From assembly GCA_030248195.1 (NCBI GenBank), contig JASAND010018240.1, positions 1 through 64,000 of the forward strand: 64,000 nucleotides of DNA, written 5' to 3'. Position 1 is the first letter of the stretch. The number at the start of each line of letters is the position of its first letter. This DNA is from Trissonchulus latispiculum. Lineage: Eukaryota; Nematoda; Enoplea; Enoplida; Ironidae. The notes under the pieces are model-generated. The model did no database searches. It was not told the origin of the DNA and saw only the letters and a list, made by a program, of their open reading frames with translations. Positions 13,201-26,000 of this stretch are shown piece by piece. The position numbers and the translations under genes were made by a program.

Positions 13201-16200
13201 CTATTTGGCTTTTTCAGTAGCTCGCAGTTTTGGTAGCAGAAGTTCCATTTTTCCTCAAAAATTGTCATTTTTCGAAAATTTCATGCTTGCTGCTTCATAA
13301 GTCAGTCAAATCTTAAGGTATCTCAATAAAATTTTGCATGCTAATAGACTGGGATAAAACCTACGCTTATGTGAAGTTTCATGCCAATAGCCTATGTTTT
13401 CCTCTGGTGACATACTACGATAGCATGGCGGACACCTATGAGCGAAAAATGTCAAATTTTCAAATTTTTTACATATAGCCATATTTTATATCAAATTGAA
13501 GCTCTCGATGTCCTGAACATTTTATCTTGCTGCACTAAGTCTCTATGAAGCAGTATGAGAAAGTTAGAGCCAGTTAAAGTTTGAAGCAAATGACAGTCGA
13601 AATAAGCTTTACCAACTCGTCCAATTGCCGTGTCTCGCTCGTTGCTTAGCTTGCCACTGTAATTTATGCGGTAATAAACACCTACAGGTAAAGGCTTTAA
13701 ATTGATGTATTTGTCATGCCACAGTCTCTTGTCATCCCACTTGTACGCGACTTCGAAGCCCTCAGCGAGGCATACTAACGTAAATACTAAATTGTAGAGA
13801 TTTGAACTGCAATATCTCTAGACTGGATTGACCCTGGACTCTAAAAATTTGTCTTGTTTTTGGGCACATATGGGGTATATTATATCCAAAAATGAGCGAA
13901 ATCGGTGACTATAAAATTTGGTACCTGGCGACCCCCCCCTTAAGCTGAGCTATTATTTTTGGTTTGGTTTTGCTGTGTTTTGCTTTGCCTTATGTTTTAG
14001 CCGGTTTTAGCAATTTTCCTCGTCTAAATGTGAAAATTTGTAAAATTTCTGAAGGGTGGACCTTTCTCTGTCCCCTCTGCATTTCGCCAACCTCCCCTCC
14101 CCCATTCGGGGTTCCCCCATAAATTCCTACCTCCCTCCTCCGTAATCCAAAAAATTGCCAAATTGCACCATTTCAACACCAAATTTTCAAACATTTTTCC
14201 GGCGTCGCCGGAATTTTAACGAAGTTTTTGGCAGTTTTACACAAAAAACGTAAAATTCGCAATTTTTGAAAAATATTTTAAAAATAAGAAAAAATCGCAA
14301 TTTTTGGTGAGCTTTCCTCCCCATCGAGGGGGGGGGGGCAACGTTGAGCCCCCCCCCCCCATAAATTTTGCCCTAAAATAAGCCAGATGAATTGAATTGA
14401 CTATAATATACCACAATTTGTTCAGATTACATAGTTGTCCAATAATTCATTCAGATTAATTAATTACTAATTACAACTTTTATGTAATTTTGATTTCTAT
14501 TACAGATTTCCTGGATAGTCACACGTCGTATGCTGTTGGCCTATTGGCTGGTCCTGGTTGCCTTTTCCATCCTTGTGGTCATCTGTGTCTATGTCTACCA
14601 GTTTCATGGGGTGGATGTGTGGTTTCATAATGTGACTGGTCTCACGAATGATCAGTAGGTTCTTATCTCTTGCTCTTGGCGTAGTTGGTAGGGCGTTGAG
14701 TTGCCAGCCCCAAGGGGCGGGGGATTGAATCTCGGCACAGATATAATTTTTTGAGATTTTTTAGTATTTTTATCTTTTAGTTTTTCTTGTTGTACGCTCA
14801 ATTTATGTACTGTTGTGGTGTTTGTGCCTGATGTAATTTTTCACTGGCAAGATGATAATCTTTAGGGGGGGGGGGGTATTCTTTAGAGTTTTGGAAGGAT
14901 TGGGGGAAAGCTGAAATTTAGCAATTAAACTGTTAAAATTCAGAAAATTACTTACACAACCCGCGGAAGGCCGATAACTTGAGAAGTGTGCCATTTTCCG
15001 TTAAATTTTTGTCAACTGCCTAAAAATCCAGGTTAGGGGGGGGTAAGCTAATAGGGTGAAGTCGTATTGGGAGCACCTTACTTACACCATCCTAAAAATC
15101 GTAGAAAATATCTAAACCAGTTCTTATTAGAAAGGTAAATGTGATAGGAGAAAGGAAGGTATGTAGTTATTTTTAATTAGTTGTTAATTAATTATTTAAT
15201 TAATTTTACAGGACGAGCAGCCTCGGTCTGGAAGTCTACAAGTCGGAACAGCTTCTGTCGCGGCTGATTACACCGATTGCCTTTCTAGTGGTGGTCATTT
15301 TGCAGTTGAAATTTTTTCATCGACCCTTCCTGGTGCTCACGGATATTCGAACGAAACGGTAATAAAATTGTAATAACTAAAATTAAATTAATTATTGCGG
15401 TAATAAAAATGCTGACGAGTAGAGTTGGCAATGTGAGATTTTGTTGTAAAATAGTCCATGTTAGGGCTAACTCTTTTTTCTGAGCTGTTTTTCTTTGCTC
15501 AACGACTTAAAAATGAACATTTGATTTTTTGCGTTTTGATCTGAAAAATATCGGAATTTATGGAGAGTAACAATCACTGTTGTAAATATTCAAATTAATT
15601 ATTTGAATAGCTGATTGATTTAAGCCAGGATTAATGGTGTATGGCGTGTAATTTTTCTTCAAAACGTCAGTTTGTGCTTTTTAGACGCGACGTCGAACAT
15701 GCCACGAATGGGAGTCCTCGTAACGAGAGCGGTTCTGCGGGTCCTGGGGGTAAGATTTTATCGGATTTAAAGACATCCACTACGCTAGAACTCAGTTTAA
15801 AGTTTGCATAATAACCGTTTACTGTATGTATGCTTGTGCTAATAAATGATATGATATGATATGATTTGAGGGGATAGGGTCTTTTCTTCTGTTTCGCCAA
15901 AAACAAAAATGGTGGTTGGGAGACAACCAGGCATGGGAGAACCCTAAAGTGTATAAAACAAATTAATTTATTAACATTACGAAAGTGGGGTGAACTGGCA
16001 TTTTTTAATTAGGCCCCACTTTTCGGTTCCCCCTCCATTTTCCGGAGCCCCCCTCCCACTTTCGCCCCCCCCCACTTTTCGGCAAGCCCCCACCCACTTT
16101 TTTGGGGGTCGCCCAAAAGTGTCAAAAAATTAGGTTCTGGAGATCAAATTTTCTCAATTTTTAGCTAATTTATGGACTTATAAGCTTATTTTAAGCTTAA

Positions 16201-19200
16201 AAACGGCGATGTTTTGCATTTTTACCTTAAAAATGTTAATTGTTTGCTAAAAATTTAACTATATTTTACCTTTGGCTCGTCCTCCCACTTCCCCCCCCCC
16301 CCTCACTTTCGAAACCGTAAAAAATGTCAGGTGAACGCAGGTTAGCTGGCGGATCCACGATGGATACAAGTATTGTCACAAAGAAATAATGAACAACGTC
16401 TACCTACAGTCACTAAGGCAAAGCCTACAGCCTTATTCCGAAACAGGAGTGAGCCAATAAGCACGGTATTCGCTCTCTCCTGTTTCGGGACCGCATGGCA
16501 GGCATTTTCGTTATTTCTTTGTTAATTAATATAGGATAATCTAATAATGTTTTTTGTTTTCAATTTCTCTGGCACCAAGTAAATCTAAATTAAGAAATTT
16601 TCTCAACAAAAGACTTAAGACCAACTACTAGTGTATAATTCTTTGTTAGTTTTTCCACAGTTTTGTTTTTTTTGAGATAGAGGGGGCGTGAGGATGGTTT
16701 TCCTAACAATACAATCATTTTGTTAGCTTTAACTGTTAACTCAACCAGAGATTGTAGAGGGGTAGGGTAGCGGGGTTTGCATGGCTTTTTTGCCGTCATA
16801 AAATTCATGTATTTATTTAAATTTTTGTAAATTTGTTTGTTTTAATATTAGTATTTACGTAGGTTTTTGTTTTTTTCAGCTGGCAATGCCGATGCGCAAG
16901 CTGCAGGCGCGACCGGCAAATCTGCCCTGGTGGCCAAATATCTGCATCTGGCCAAAGATTTGTACCGGTGGACGGTTAACCTGCTGTGGCGTCTGGCCGA
17001 GATTCATTGGCCCAAAGTGGTTGCCTTCTCGTTCACAATGCTGGCCTGCTATCAGGTTTGGTTTTTGGGGGTTTCACTTCCAACCCCACCCCACCCCACC
17101 CCACTTCCTAAAGCGATACATTTCTGTGGTTTCTTAGATTTTTCCAACATAGCCTAAAATTGATATATACGTAGCTTGGTTTTTAATAATTAAACTTTTG
17201 TATGATTCTGCGCATACTCTTTGTCTGATGTATGACTTAAGCTAAAGTCGTAAAGCTGACGTTTGAATGGAAAATTCCAAACTATACTGACCACACATTG
17301 TTTTTGAATTGACAGACATAAACTGTGTAAATCTGTATTAATTGTCAACAGTAATTTAATGGCATTTTTTATTAAATTTTTTACTATGCTATAGTGAACG
17401 CACACATTATCTTAGAATGTGTAAATTAAACAGTGTCAATAGGCAATTTAAGGGGGGGGGTCCATTTTTTGGTCATTTTTTCGACTTTCTCCGATCTCGC
17501 TGATTTTTACATATTTTATTGTCCAAACGGTATATTTTAACGAGTTTTTAAAATTAAAGTTGTAAGTCTTACGGTTACTGAGTAATTTCACCTCAAAGTT
17601 GAGATTTCATGTGTTGAACATAGGAAATTAGAAAAGTTGTCACTTTTTCACGTGCGCCAGAGAAATCTCACGCATGGCAAAATGGATCCGTTCAAGCTTT
17701 ATATCATTTTGAAGTATTAAAATTTGAATTGACGCGAAATTTTAGTACTTCAAAAATTCATTAAAATTTTTTAAAGACCTAATTTAAAATTCTGATTCCT
17801 ACAAATCACAGTTTGGAAACATGGAATTAATGTGATATAAAACTTGAACGGATCCATTTTGCCATGCGTGAGATTTCTCTGGCGCACGTGAAAAAGTGAC
17901 AACTTTTCTAATTTCCGATGTTTCACACATGAAATCTCAACTTTGAGGTCAAATTACTCAGTAACCGTAAGACTTACAACTTTAATTTTAAAAACTCATT
18001 AAAATATATCGTTTGGACAATAACATATGTAAAACTCAGCGAGATCGGAGAAAGTCAAAAAAATGGCCAAAAAATGGACCCCCTCCCTTAATAGCCTATT
18101 TCTTCATTGAGTGTAACCTAAATTTTCTTCACAGTTTTAAGCTTACTTAATTATGTTTTAATTGTTTTTCCCCACCACATTTTGTGTATATTATTTCAGC
18201 CTGCAGCCTGCCATGTACCCCTGCTCTTTGTAGTGGCCATAATGGTCTCTGTACGTCTGTTTCACGGATTCCTCTGTGTGCTAACTGGCCTCTGGCTTTC
18301 GGCCATTATCATAGTTCGAATGCTCTTCCAGATGGCCTTTGTAGACGTGTCCGATCTGACCAAAGATCGATACTGCATTGTAAGCCCCCCCCCGTTTTAT
18401 GCAATTTGTGGGTTTTCAAGGTCGGTTTATTGGTAGAAACTGACTGTGCCTATTGGCTCTCTCCTGTTTCGGACTAAAGGCTTTGTCTTAGTGACTCTTC
18501 GGGCAGACGTTTTTCTTTGTAAATTATTCTATGTTTTACAATTCCGGTTAAACGGAAGTGCATAGTGTTTCTATTTCTGTGCGGGATTATTTTCGTTTTC
18601 AGATAACGGATGAAAATGGGACAGCCTATAATGAGACGGAAAGTGTGGCCAAATTGGCCCAGTGGATTGGATTTGAGAAAGCTCCCGTCATTGGTGATTA
18701 TCTAGCGGTAGGTTTGGGCTTGATTGTGATTCTGATTGGTTACTCCTCCCCCCCACCCTTCGAATTTCGGTGGTGCCTGCCCCCCCCGCCCCAATATTTG
18801 AGCCGTCCAATTGAGCGTAATTGATACAACTGTAACCAGGACGCTAAAGTTGTAAACTGTAGCCTATTATGCAATTTTGATTTTATTGTTGCAGTTCTGT
18901 TGTCAAAATTGAAATTGTCACTCATGTCTTGAGAACCAAAAAAATTGGATCAAAGCTCAACAGGGGGAAGGGAAATTTGGGACTCGATTTTAACATTTTA
19001 TCGAAAAGGTTGAATTCAGAGCCACGAAGAAACGGAGGTTACGTTTGTTTTCCAAGCTGGTCACCACATTCAAGCTGATTAGAAATTAAGGGGGGGCTAC
19101 GAATTTCACTAAAAGTTCGATGTTGGAAAAGCTAGCTAGTCTTTTGCCACATAATAGTATTAGGTTTGGTGTAAAATAGTTTAAAGTTTGAAAGAATCCC

Positions 19201-22200
19201 ATGCAGCATAGCGTCCTGTGGAGCCATCGGAAGTTGGTGTTGTGGGTCCAAAGCTCGACATGACATATACACAAACTTCGCCTCGCCCTGATCGCTGTGG
19301 GCAAGGTACGCTACCCAAATTTTCCAGAAATAGTTCTGACATATAGCGCTTTGATATCGTGTAAAATAATCCTTAGATTAATGTATACTTATCTGTGAGA
19401 TACAATCAAAGTTCGAAAAATTGGGTGTTGTAGGTCTGTACGGGTGGAGGCTAACTAACGTCTAATGAGCTGTGATTTACCAAATGAACCCAACTTTGCT
19501 CCAATTAATACTCCAGGTGTCTGTCTTAACTTATGTAAAAATGACGTGATTTCGTTAATCCCTGCGTTCGCAGTGCTAGATTACATTATCGGTATTGTCG
19601 CTGTAATTTGGTGCCATTTCGAAGATGTGAGCCAATTACTCTAAACTACTGTGGCAGAATCGGCTGAAACTTTGCGCATTACAGGCCAGTGAGTGTGTAC
19701 CAAGATATGCAGAAAGCTAGGTCACTAAACCTCGCTGCAGTGTTTAGAAATGCTAGATTGATTTCTCGAAGTATGGATGGCTATCGCTCCGAAAAGCTCT
19801 AAGACAGTTGTAAGCGCATACTGAACGAAGGAAGCGTCATATTGAAAAACGGGTTTCATATTCGAATTCAGCAGGTCAAATAACCCCTATAACCACCTGT
19901 TCGGCGAAATCGGATACAAAAAATTTTTTGACCCCATTTTTACTGCGCTTAGATAGCTTTTCAGGCCTAAAAATAAGGGTTATTTCTTAACAAAAAGTTT
20001 GCTAGCACACTAACCAGAAAGCTTAAGTCCTCGATACCTACAGACAGTTTGCCCCTATTAGAGCCTAATATTTGGTAAAAAGCTGGGATAGGCTAGGGGC
20101 TGTCAATTTTATTAGATCGAAAACGGCGCACGGCCACATCGCAACTTTTCGCCAAATTTCAAAACTTGAGCTGTTATAGCTGAAGAAGGAAGCAACGCTC
20201 GAAAGCCGGAATACTTTTAATATTTAGCACTAGTAACAGATAACATGTATGGTTGAAAGTTTCAGAATTGGTCAAAGCGTTAATCCACCAGAGCTGAAAA
20301 AAGCTTTTTGAAAAATCCCATTTTTCCCACCAAAATTTGTACTTTGGCGTCCTGCCAAAAACGGTGTATATGAGATATTGTTGCCCACCCTAAACTTTTT
20401 TACTTTGATATGTTGGCTAATGTTGGGGGGGGGGGGAAGTAGGTCTCTCCGACGATGTCGTGCCAACCCCTTCGTAGCCCCCCCCCCTTAAGGGATGTTA
20501 GGTTATCAGTAATAATTATTGTGTGTGCTTTATTTTTCTGGGGGTTTTTTGTGATTTTAATTTTATTTTTTGAGGGTTTTTTGTGATTTTTCTGCTGCTT
20601 TTTTCCTCTAGGGTCACATCCTGTGTATGGTGGTGCTGGGCCTGCAGGCCGTTATAGCCATTCGGCAGCGCTATCAGCGTCAGGTGGAACGCGAGCCACA
20701 GCCGGCCGGTTCTATCCTATTTCCGGAGATTGGCCGACAACGGGCTGATGAAGGCTGTCGGGAGATGATCAAATTTCTGCTCAACTATGCCTTCTATAAG
20801 TTTGGCGTAGAGGTAAATAGTACAGATATATGTAAATGTCCCTGCAGTTGTTTGTTAGTGTTGTTTATCATTGTTTGAACACTGGAGTTTGTTGTTGGTT
20901 TTTTCAGATGTTATTTTTTGCGGTGTAGCAGCAGAACAAGGGCGGGGGCAGGAAGTTTTGACCCCTCGTCTCTCTTTCAGAGAGCCAAAAAATTGTATCT
21001 GATGCTATTAGTTTTGAAAAAAGTAGTTGTTTACGCAGCCTCAATTGTCTAGTCAATTTTCTTTAGACTTGTTGGAGTGCTTAACTTAGTTTTTAATTTT
21101 GAAAATTTCTTTTTGGATTTTTGTGTAATTTTCAGATCTGCTTTATTACCACCATAGTGGTAGCTGCTGTACGCCTGGACATTATGGCCGTTATCTATGT
21201 CCTACTCCTGCTCATTTTGATACCCATGAGTCGCCCCGTACTGCGGGGGGCCTGGTATATCTATCTGCTGATTCTGATTACCCTATTTCCCCTCCAATAT
21301 CTCAGCTGTGTAGGCCTTCCTTCTTATGCCTGTGTTGGTATGTATGGGGTTTTTTGAAGTTTTAAAATTGTATAGCAATTTGTTGGTATTGTATGAGTTT
21401 TTTGAAGTTTTAAGAGAAATTAATTATTTATTTGTTGTAATTTAAATTTGATTTCATTATGGAGTACTGCTTTAAAATTGTTATTTTTGGGGTTTTAGTT
21501 GTTATGAGTTAACTTTAATGGGATGTAGAGATGTCTTTTTTACTTCAAAAAATTGAGACCGTTATTGCTTTTCAATAAACACTGGCCAAAAGGAACACAA
21601 AAGGAAAAGGAACGTAAGCTAACCAAGCATTAATGTACACAGACTTAATTACCGAATCCTGTTAATAATTAGTAAATTTAATTTTTAATTCAATTAATTT
21701 TTAAATTTTAATATCATTTTTAGACTATCCCTGGCCTACCCTTTCCTTTACCATGGACATGGTCAGGTGGCTCTATCTTCCGGATTATCTACGACCGCCG
21801 ACCGCAAAATATTTAATTGGTTTGTTTGTTAGTTTGTTTGTCATAATTTTGTTTTGGCTATTTTATAGTTTTTTCTGACTAAGGGTGGGGGCGCTTGGTG
21901 AAGAGTTCACAGTAGAAATCCGGTATTAAAATCCTAAAACTAGGTTGCTATGGGTGGTTTGGTTTTCATATGTTTTTCTGGTGGTATGTGTCAATTCTAT
22001 CAGTGGTCTTCGTGGCATCGTTTTATTTCTACAGCGTTGACTGATTGGCCTTTTCTTGCTATTGCTACGTGAGGTGTTTAATTTGGGATGATTGATTTTT
22101 TAGTTTTCAGTCAGTCTGTAAGTATAGCCTTGTTTGCTCTGTCTTTTTCAGCCGACTTTTTCCAACTCCTATTTGCCTGCTGCCAGTGGTATATGTTCCG

Positions 22201-22975
22201 TGCTGAGAGCAGCGGCGAAATGGATGGCGGGGACAACAGTGCCCTTCCGCAGCGGACCAGTGCCTATATGACCAACCCGACGGACGATTTTATTACCTAT
22301 ACCAGGTTAGATTCTGAATTTTATTATCTACACCATTGGCTCTCTCCTGTTTCGGACTAAGGCTTTGCCTCAGTGACTGCAGGCAGGCGTTTTTCATTAT
22401 TTCTTTAAGGTTAGATTCTGAAGATACATGTACATCGTGTGGGGGGAGGGTGAATAGGGGGGAATTTGAAGCTGTGTCCCCCCCAAAGAAATTGTTGCCC
22501 CCCCCCCGATCTGAACTGCGCATCCCCTCCCCCCCTTGACCGACACCTTGGCAGGATTCGAGCCTTTTCCCTGCAGAACCAAAATGATGCCGCGACAAAT
22601 ACGTAGGGATTTGAGAGAAAAGTTTGCATACTAACTTTTTCAGACTTCTTAGCATTTTGGTTTAGCAATTTAATTTTTTAGGTGGAAATTTTGAAAATTG
22701 TTTAAGATCAGTCTATCTGCATACAATCCTCCATGTCCAGACATATTGGCCTAGGAAAAAGTTTGGCTAAGTGGGGGGGGGCACGAGCGTGTTCAGGATT
22801 TTGAAAAGGAGGGGGCCCAACTCGAAAAGGGTGGGTCAGGGGCGAAGTTGTTCCCGAAAAATGACCACATGTGAACCAAATGTACGTAGGTAAAATTCTA
22901 AGAGAATTCCGAAAAGGGTCCCCCTGCCCCCCTCCCGGATACGCATCTGGGGAGGGGGGACTTTGGAAAGATTGC

Positions 22976-23047
<72 letters not shown>

Positions 23048-26000
23048 GATTTCCGGGCCCCTCAGCGGAGAAGGCTATATGAGGCACATCAACCATCTGA
23101 AGTCCAGCACACGTCTTCTTCGTAGTTCGCAAGCCAGCAGCACATCATTCAGAAAGCCGGAATAGGCAGGAATGAGGAGAGGCAAGCAACCACTCGGTAG
23201 CTTAATTTAAGCACTTGAATGGCATCAGTGTAATTCGACATGGCGATGCCATTCCCCCGGGAACAGAGCCCATTTTGCGCCATTGACCAGACGGATGCCA
23301 GGGGACACCTGTGGGGGATGTTGATTTGATTGGGTCAGTGTCCATCGAATTCTAGTTTTGGAAACTTTTCAATATCTGCAGATAAACTGACACTGAGTCA
23401 CGTAACTGTTGGATGATTGGAGGTGCATACGTATAATTAGTTTGCTATTATAATTGTTTTAAATTGCGTAATTTTTGAATTGCTATTTTCCTCCTCTCGT
23501 TTTTTTGCAGATCCTACCTGGACCTGGTCAAAATTGGCCTGTTCATGTATGCCCATTGGATTACCCTGCTGGTAGTGTTTGTTGCCGGTGTCTCCGGTAT
23601 CTCTCTGTTTGCCCTGGGCTATCTTGTGGTCTGTTTCCTGCTCCTGTGGCGTGGAAATGAACTATTCCTGAAACCATTGGCTACTGTTCGAAAGCTGTAA
23701 GAGTCCTAAACTGCTGGTGATGATGATGATGATGATGATGACAAAATTTTTATTTTTATTTTCCGCTAAGTATTAAACCTGCCGAGACTGACCCCCATAT
23801 TGCCTCCGGGCAGAGTGGCCGAGAACAGACAGACAGACAGACAGACAAAATTTTTAACAAAATTTAAATCAAAATTGTTTTTAACTGGGGGGGGAGGGGG
23901 GGTGGAGAAAAATGGAAAGTGGAATAATATTTGTTTTTGTACAATTTGTGCTAATTTCTACCTGTAAATTTGACAAATAGTTTGATGTTTTGACTTGATT
24001 CTAAACAGCTAACAATTATTAGAATGCTGTAGTGTTTGGGTTCTTTAGCTGTGGGTGTATTTTTAATAAATTTTATTTATTTTCTTTGTTTTATTGGTAT
24101 TTTCAGCTTTCCTTTACTATTCTTTGTTTGCTTTTTTGCAGATGGTTTGCCCTGCTGATGTACTGCGTGGTTACTATACTGTTGAAGTGTATCCTGCAGG
24201 TTAGTACAATAATATGACACCAGATTAAATATTCAATGAAATATTAGAACTGAATTGCGGACTATTGTTGGTGAAAAAACTTTGATTCATGGACATTTTA
24301 TTTGAGTATATTTCTATCTAATTTGCTGATTTCTTCAATTGTAGATATTAAAGAGTGAAGTTTGTGCTAGTCTCTTTTGTTTTGCAGGCAGCTTTATTAA
24401 AAATGAAAGCCATTGGACAATTGGTGGAGAGTTTTTGATACTATACTATTTTTTGGATATTTTTTGTTTTGTTTTGTTTCCTTTTTTTCATTTTCTCTTT
24501 TTTCACCACCTTTTTAGGCCATTGCCTGCACCCTGCGTGACAGTATGCTGGATCTGCATCTGTGCTGGCTGATCCAGGTCTTTTCCATTGTCTGTGTCAA
24601 AAATTTTCCCACCGTCGAACAGTTGAAACAGTGCTACGTTTCCGAAGGGGAAGCCCATATCTATCATGATGCCGTAGTGTTTGCCTTTGTGATCTTTCAG
24701 TTGCGAATTTTTGGCAGCTGGTACTTTCGGCATGTCATCAAGGAGTTGGAGGCGCAGCGTGAACTGAGTGCATGGTAATGGGGTTTTTCAGATTTTTTCT
24801 TTTTTTCGTTTTTTTCCTAAATTACATGTCTGGACTAAATTAAGGAGATTGGCTTAATGTCTAATAGAAAACTGTTGGATAATTTATTACGCACTTATTT
24901 TTGAATCTAGGATAATGTCTGATGAGCATCTTTACACTGTTTTCATTTTTCAGTTTTGAAAATCTTTGAGCCCAATTTGGCTTATTCTTTGTAATTTTTG
25001 TTGGATGGGGGGCTCCTTGTGGGACGAAATTTTTTTCTTCTAGAAATATGCTGAACATTTCGTAATTTTCATATTATTACCCGAGAAAGTTTGATTTTAG
25101 TGCACAAATATGCAGATTTAGTGTTAAACACGTATGTAAAAAGCAAGGTACAAAATCTTCGGCGAAGTCGGAAAATTTTCGCAAATTTGGCCTTCTGAGC
25201 GATTCATCTCAAGGCGAAATTTGGTGCCAAAAGGGGTACCCACTTTGGTAGGGGAAAGATCGTTTATAGGGAGAACATCCCTACCCCCCCCCCCCTAGTA
25301 GAATAAGCCAGCTAATAGGTTAAGCAGTCCTTGTCGGTGAATATGCACAGTATTTCCCGTTACCCCTGATTCTTTTCCTGGTTTTTCGTATTCTATTTTC
25401 TTCCTTCCGGATTTTCGAATTTGTTTCAGCGGCGCTGCCCTCATTAATCGCATCATCAGGCGTGAGATTGATCGCCAACAGCGCAAAGAAGTGGACGTGA
25501 TGAAACGAGTGCGATCCACGATGGCCCATATCAAGGAACGCGAACGGCAGGCCAGTCAGGCCATCACAGAGGAAGGAGAGCAACCCCAGGAACAAGAGGA
25601 CCAAGGGCCGACGACCTATGGGGCTGGTACGTATGCGATGGTTGCCGTAGAATTTTTTGTTTACGTAGGTAGGTTGTGGGTAGTGATGGGCACTGGATAT
25701 TTTTTCATATCCGGATATCCGCCTATTTTGCGTTAACGGATATCCGGATACCCGGTTATCCGCCTATTCCAAACTTAGCTTCAAGAAAAATTTTTCGATT
25801 TTGCAGTTCAACTTCTAAGTTTTCTGTCAATTTTTCGGGACGCTGTGAATTTCTATTATACAGCTAAGCCACAACCTTGGTTTCAACAACAATTTCACAG
25901 AAATTTTTTAAAAATATTTTAAAAGTTTTGATTTTTTTGTCAAAAATTTTCTAATTTTTCTTTACTTTGTCTGAAATGTAGACGGATATCCGGATATTTT

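Noticed and set aside
14673..14750. Functional tRNA gene
   Set aside because: Acceptor and anticodon stems do not close; only the promoter-box pattern is kept.
22836..23132. Poly-Asn or poly-Cys protein
   Set aside because: Translation of the (TTG)n/(CAA)n microsatellite.
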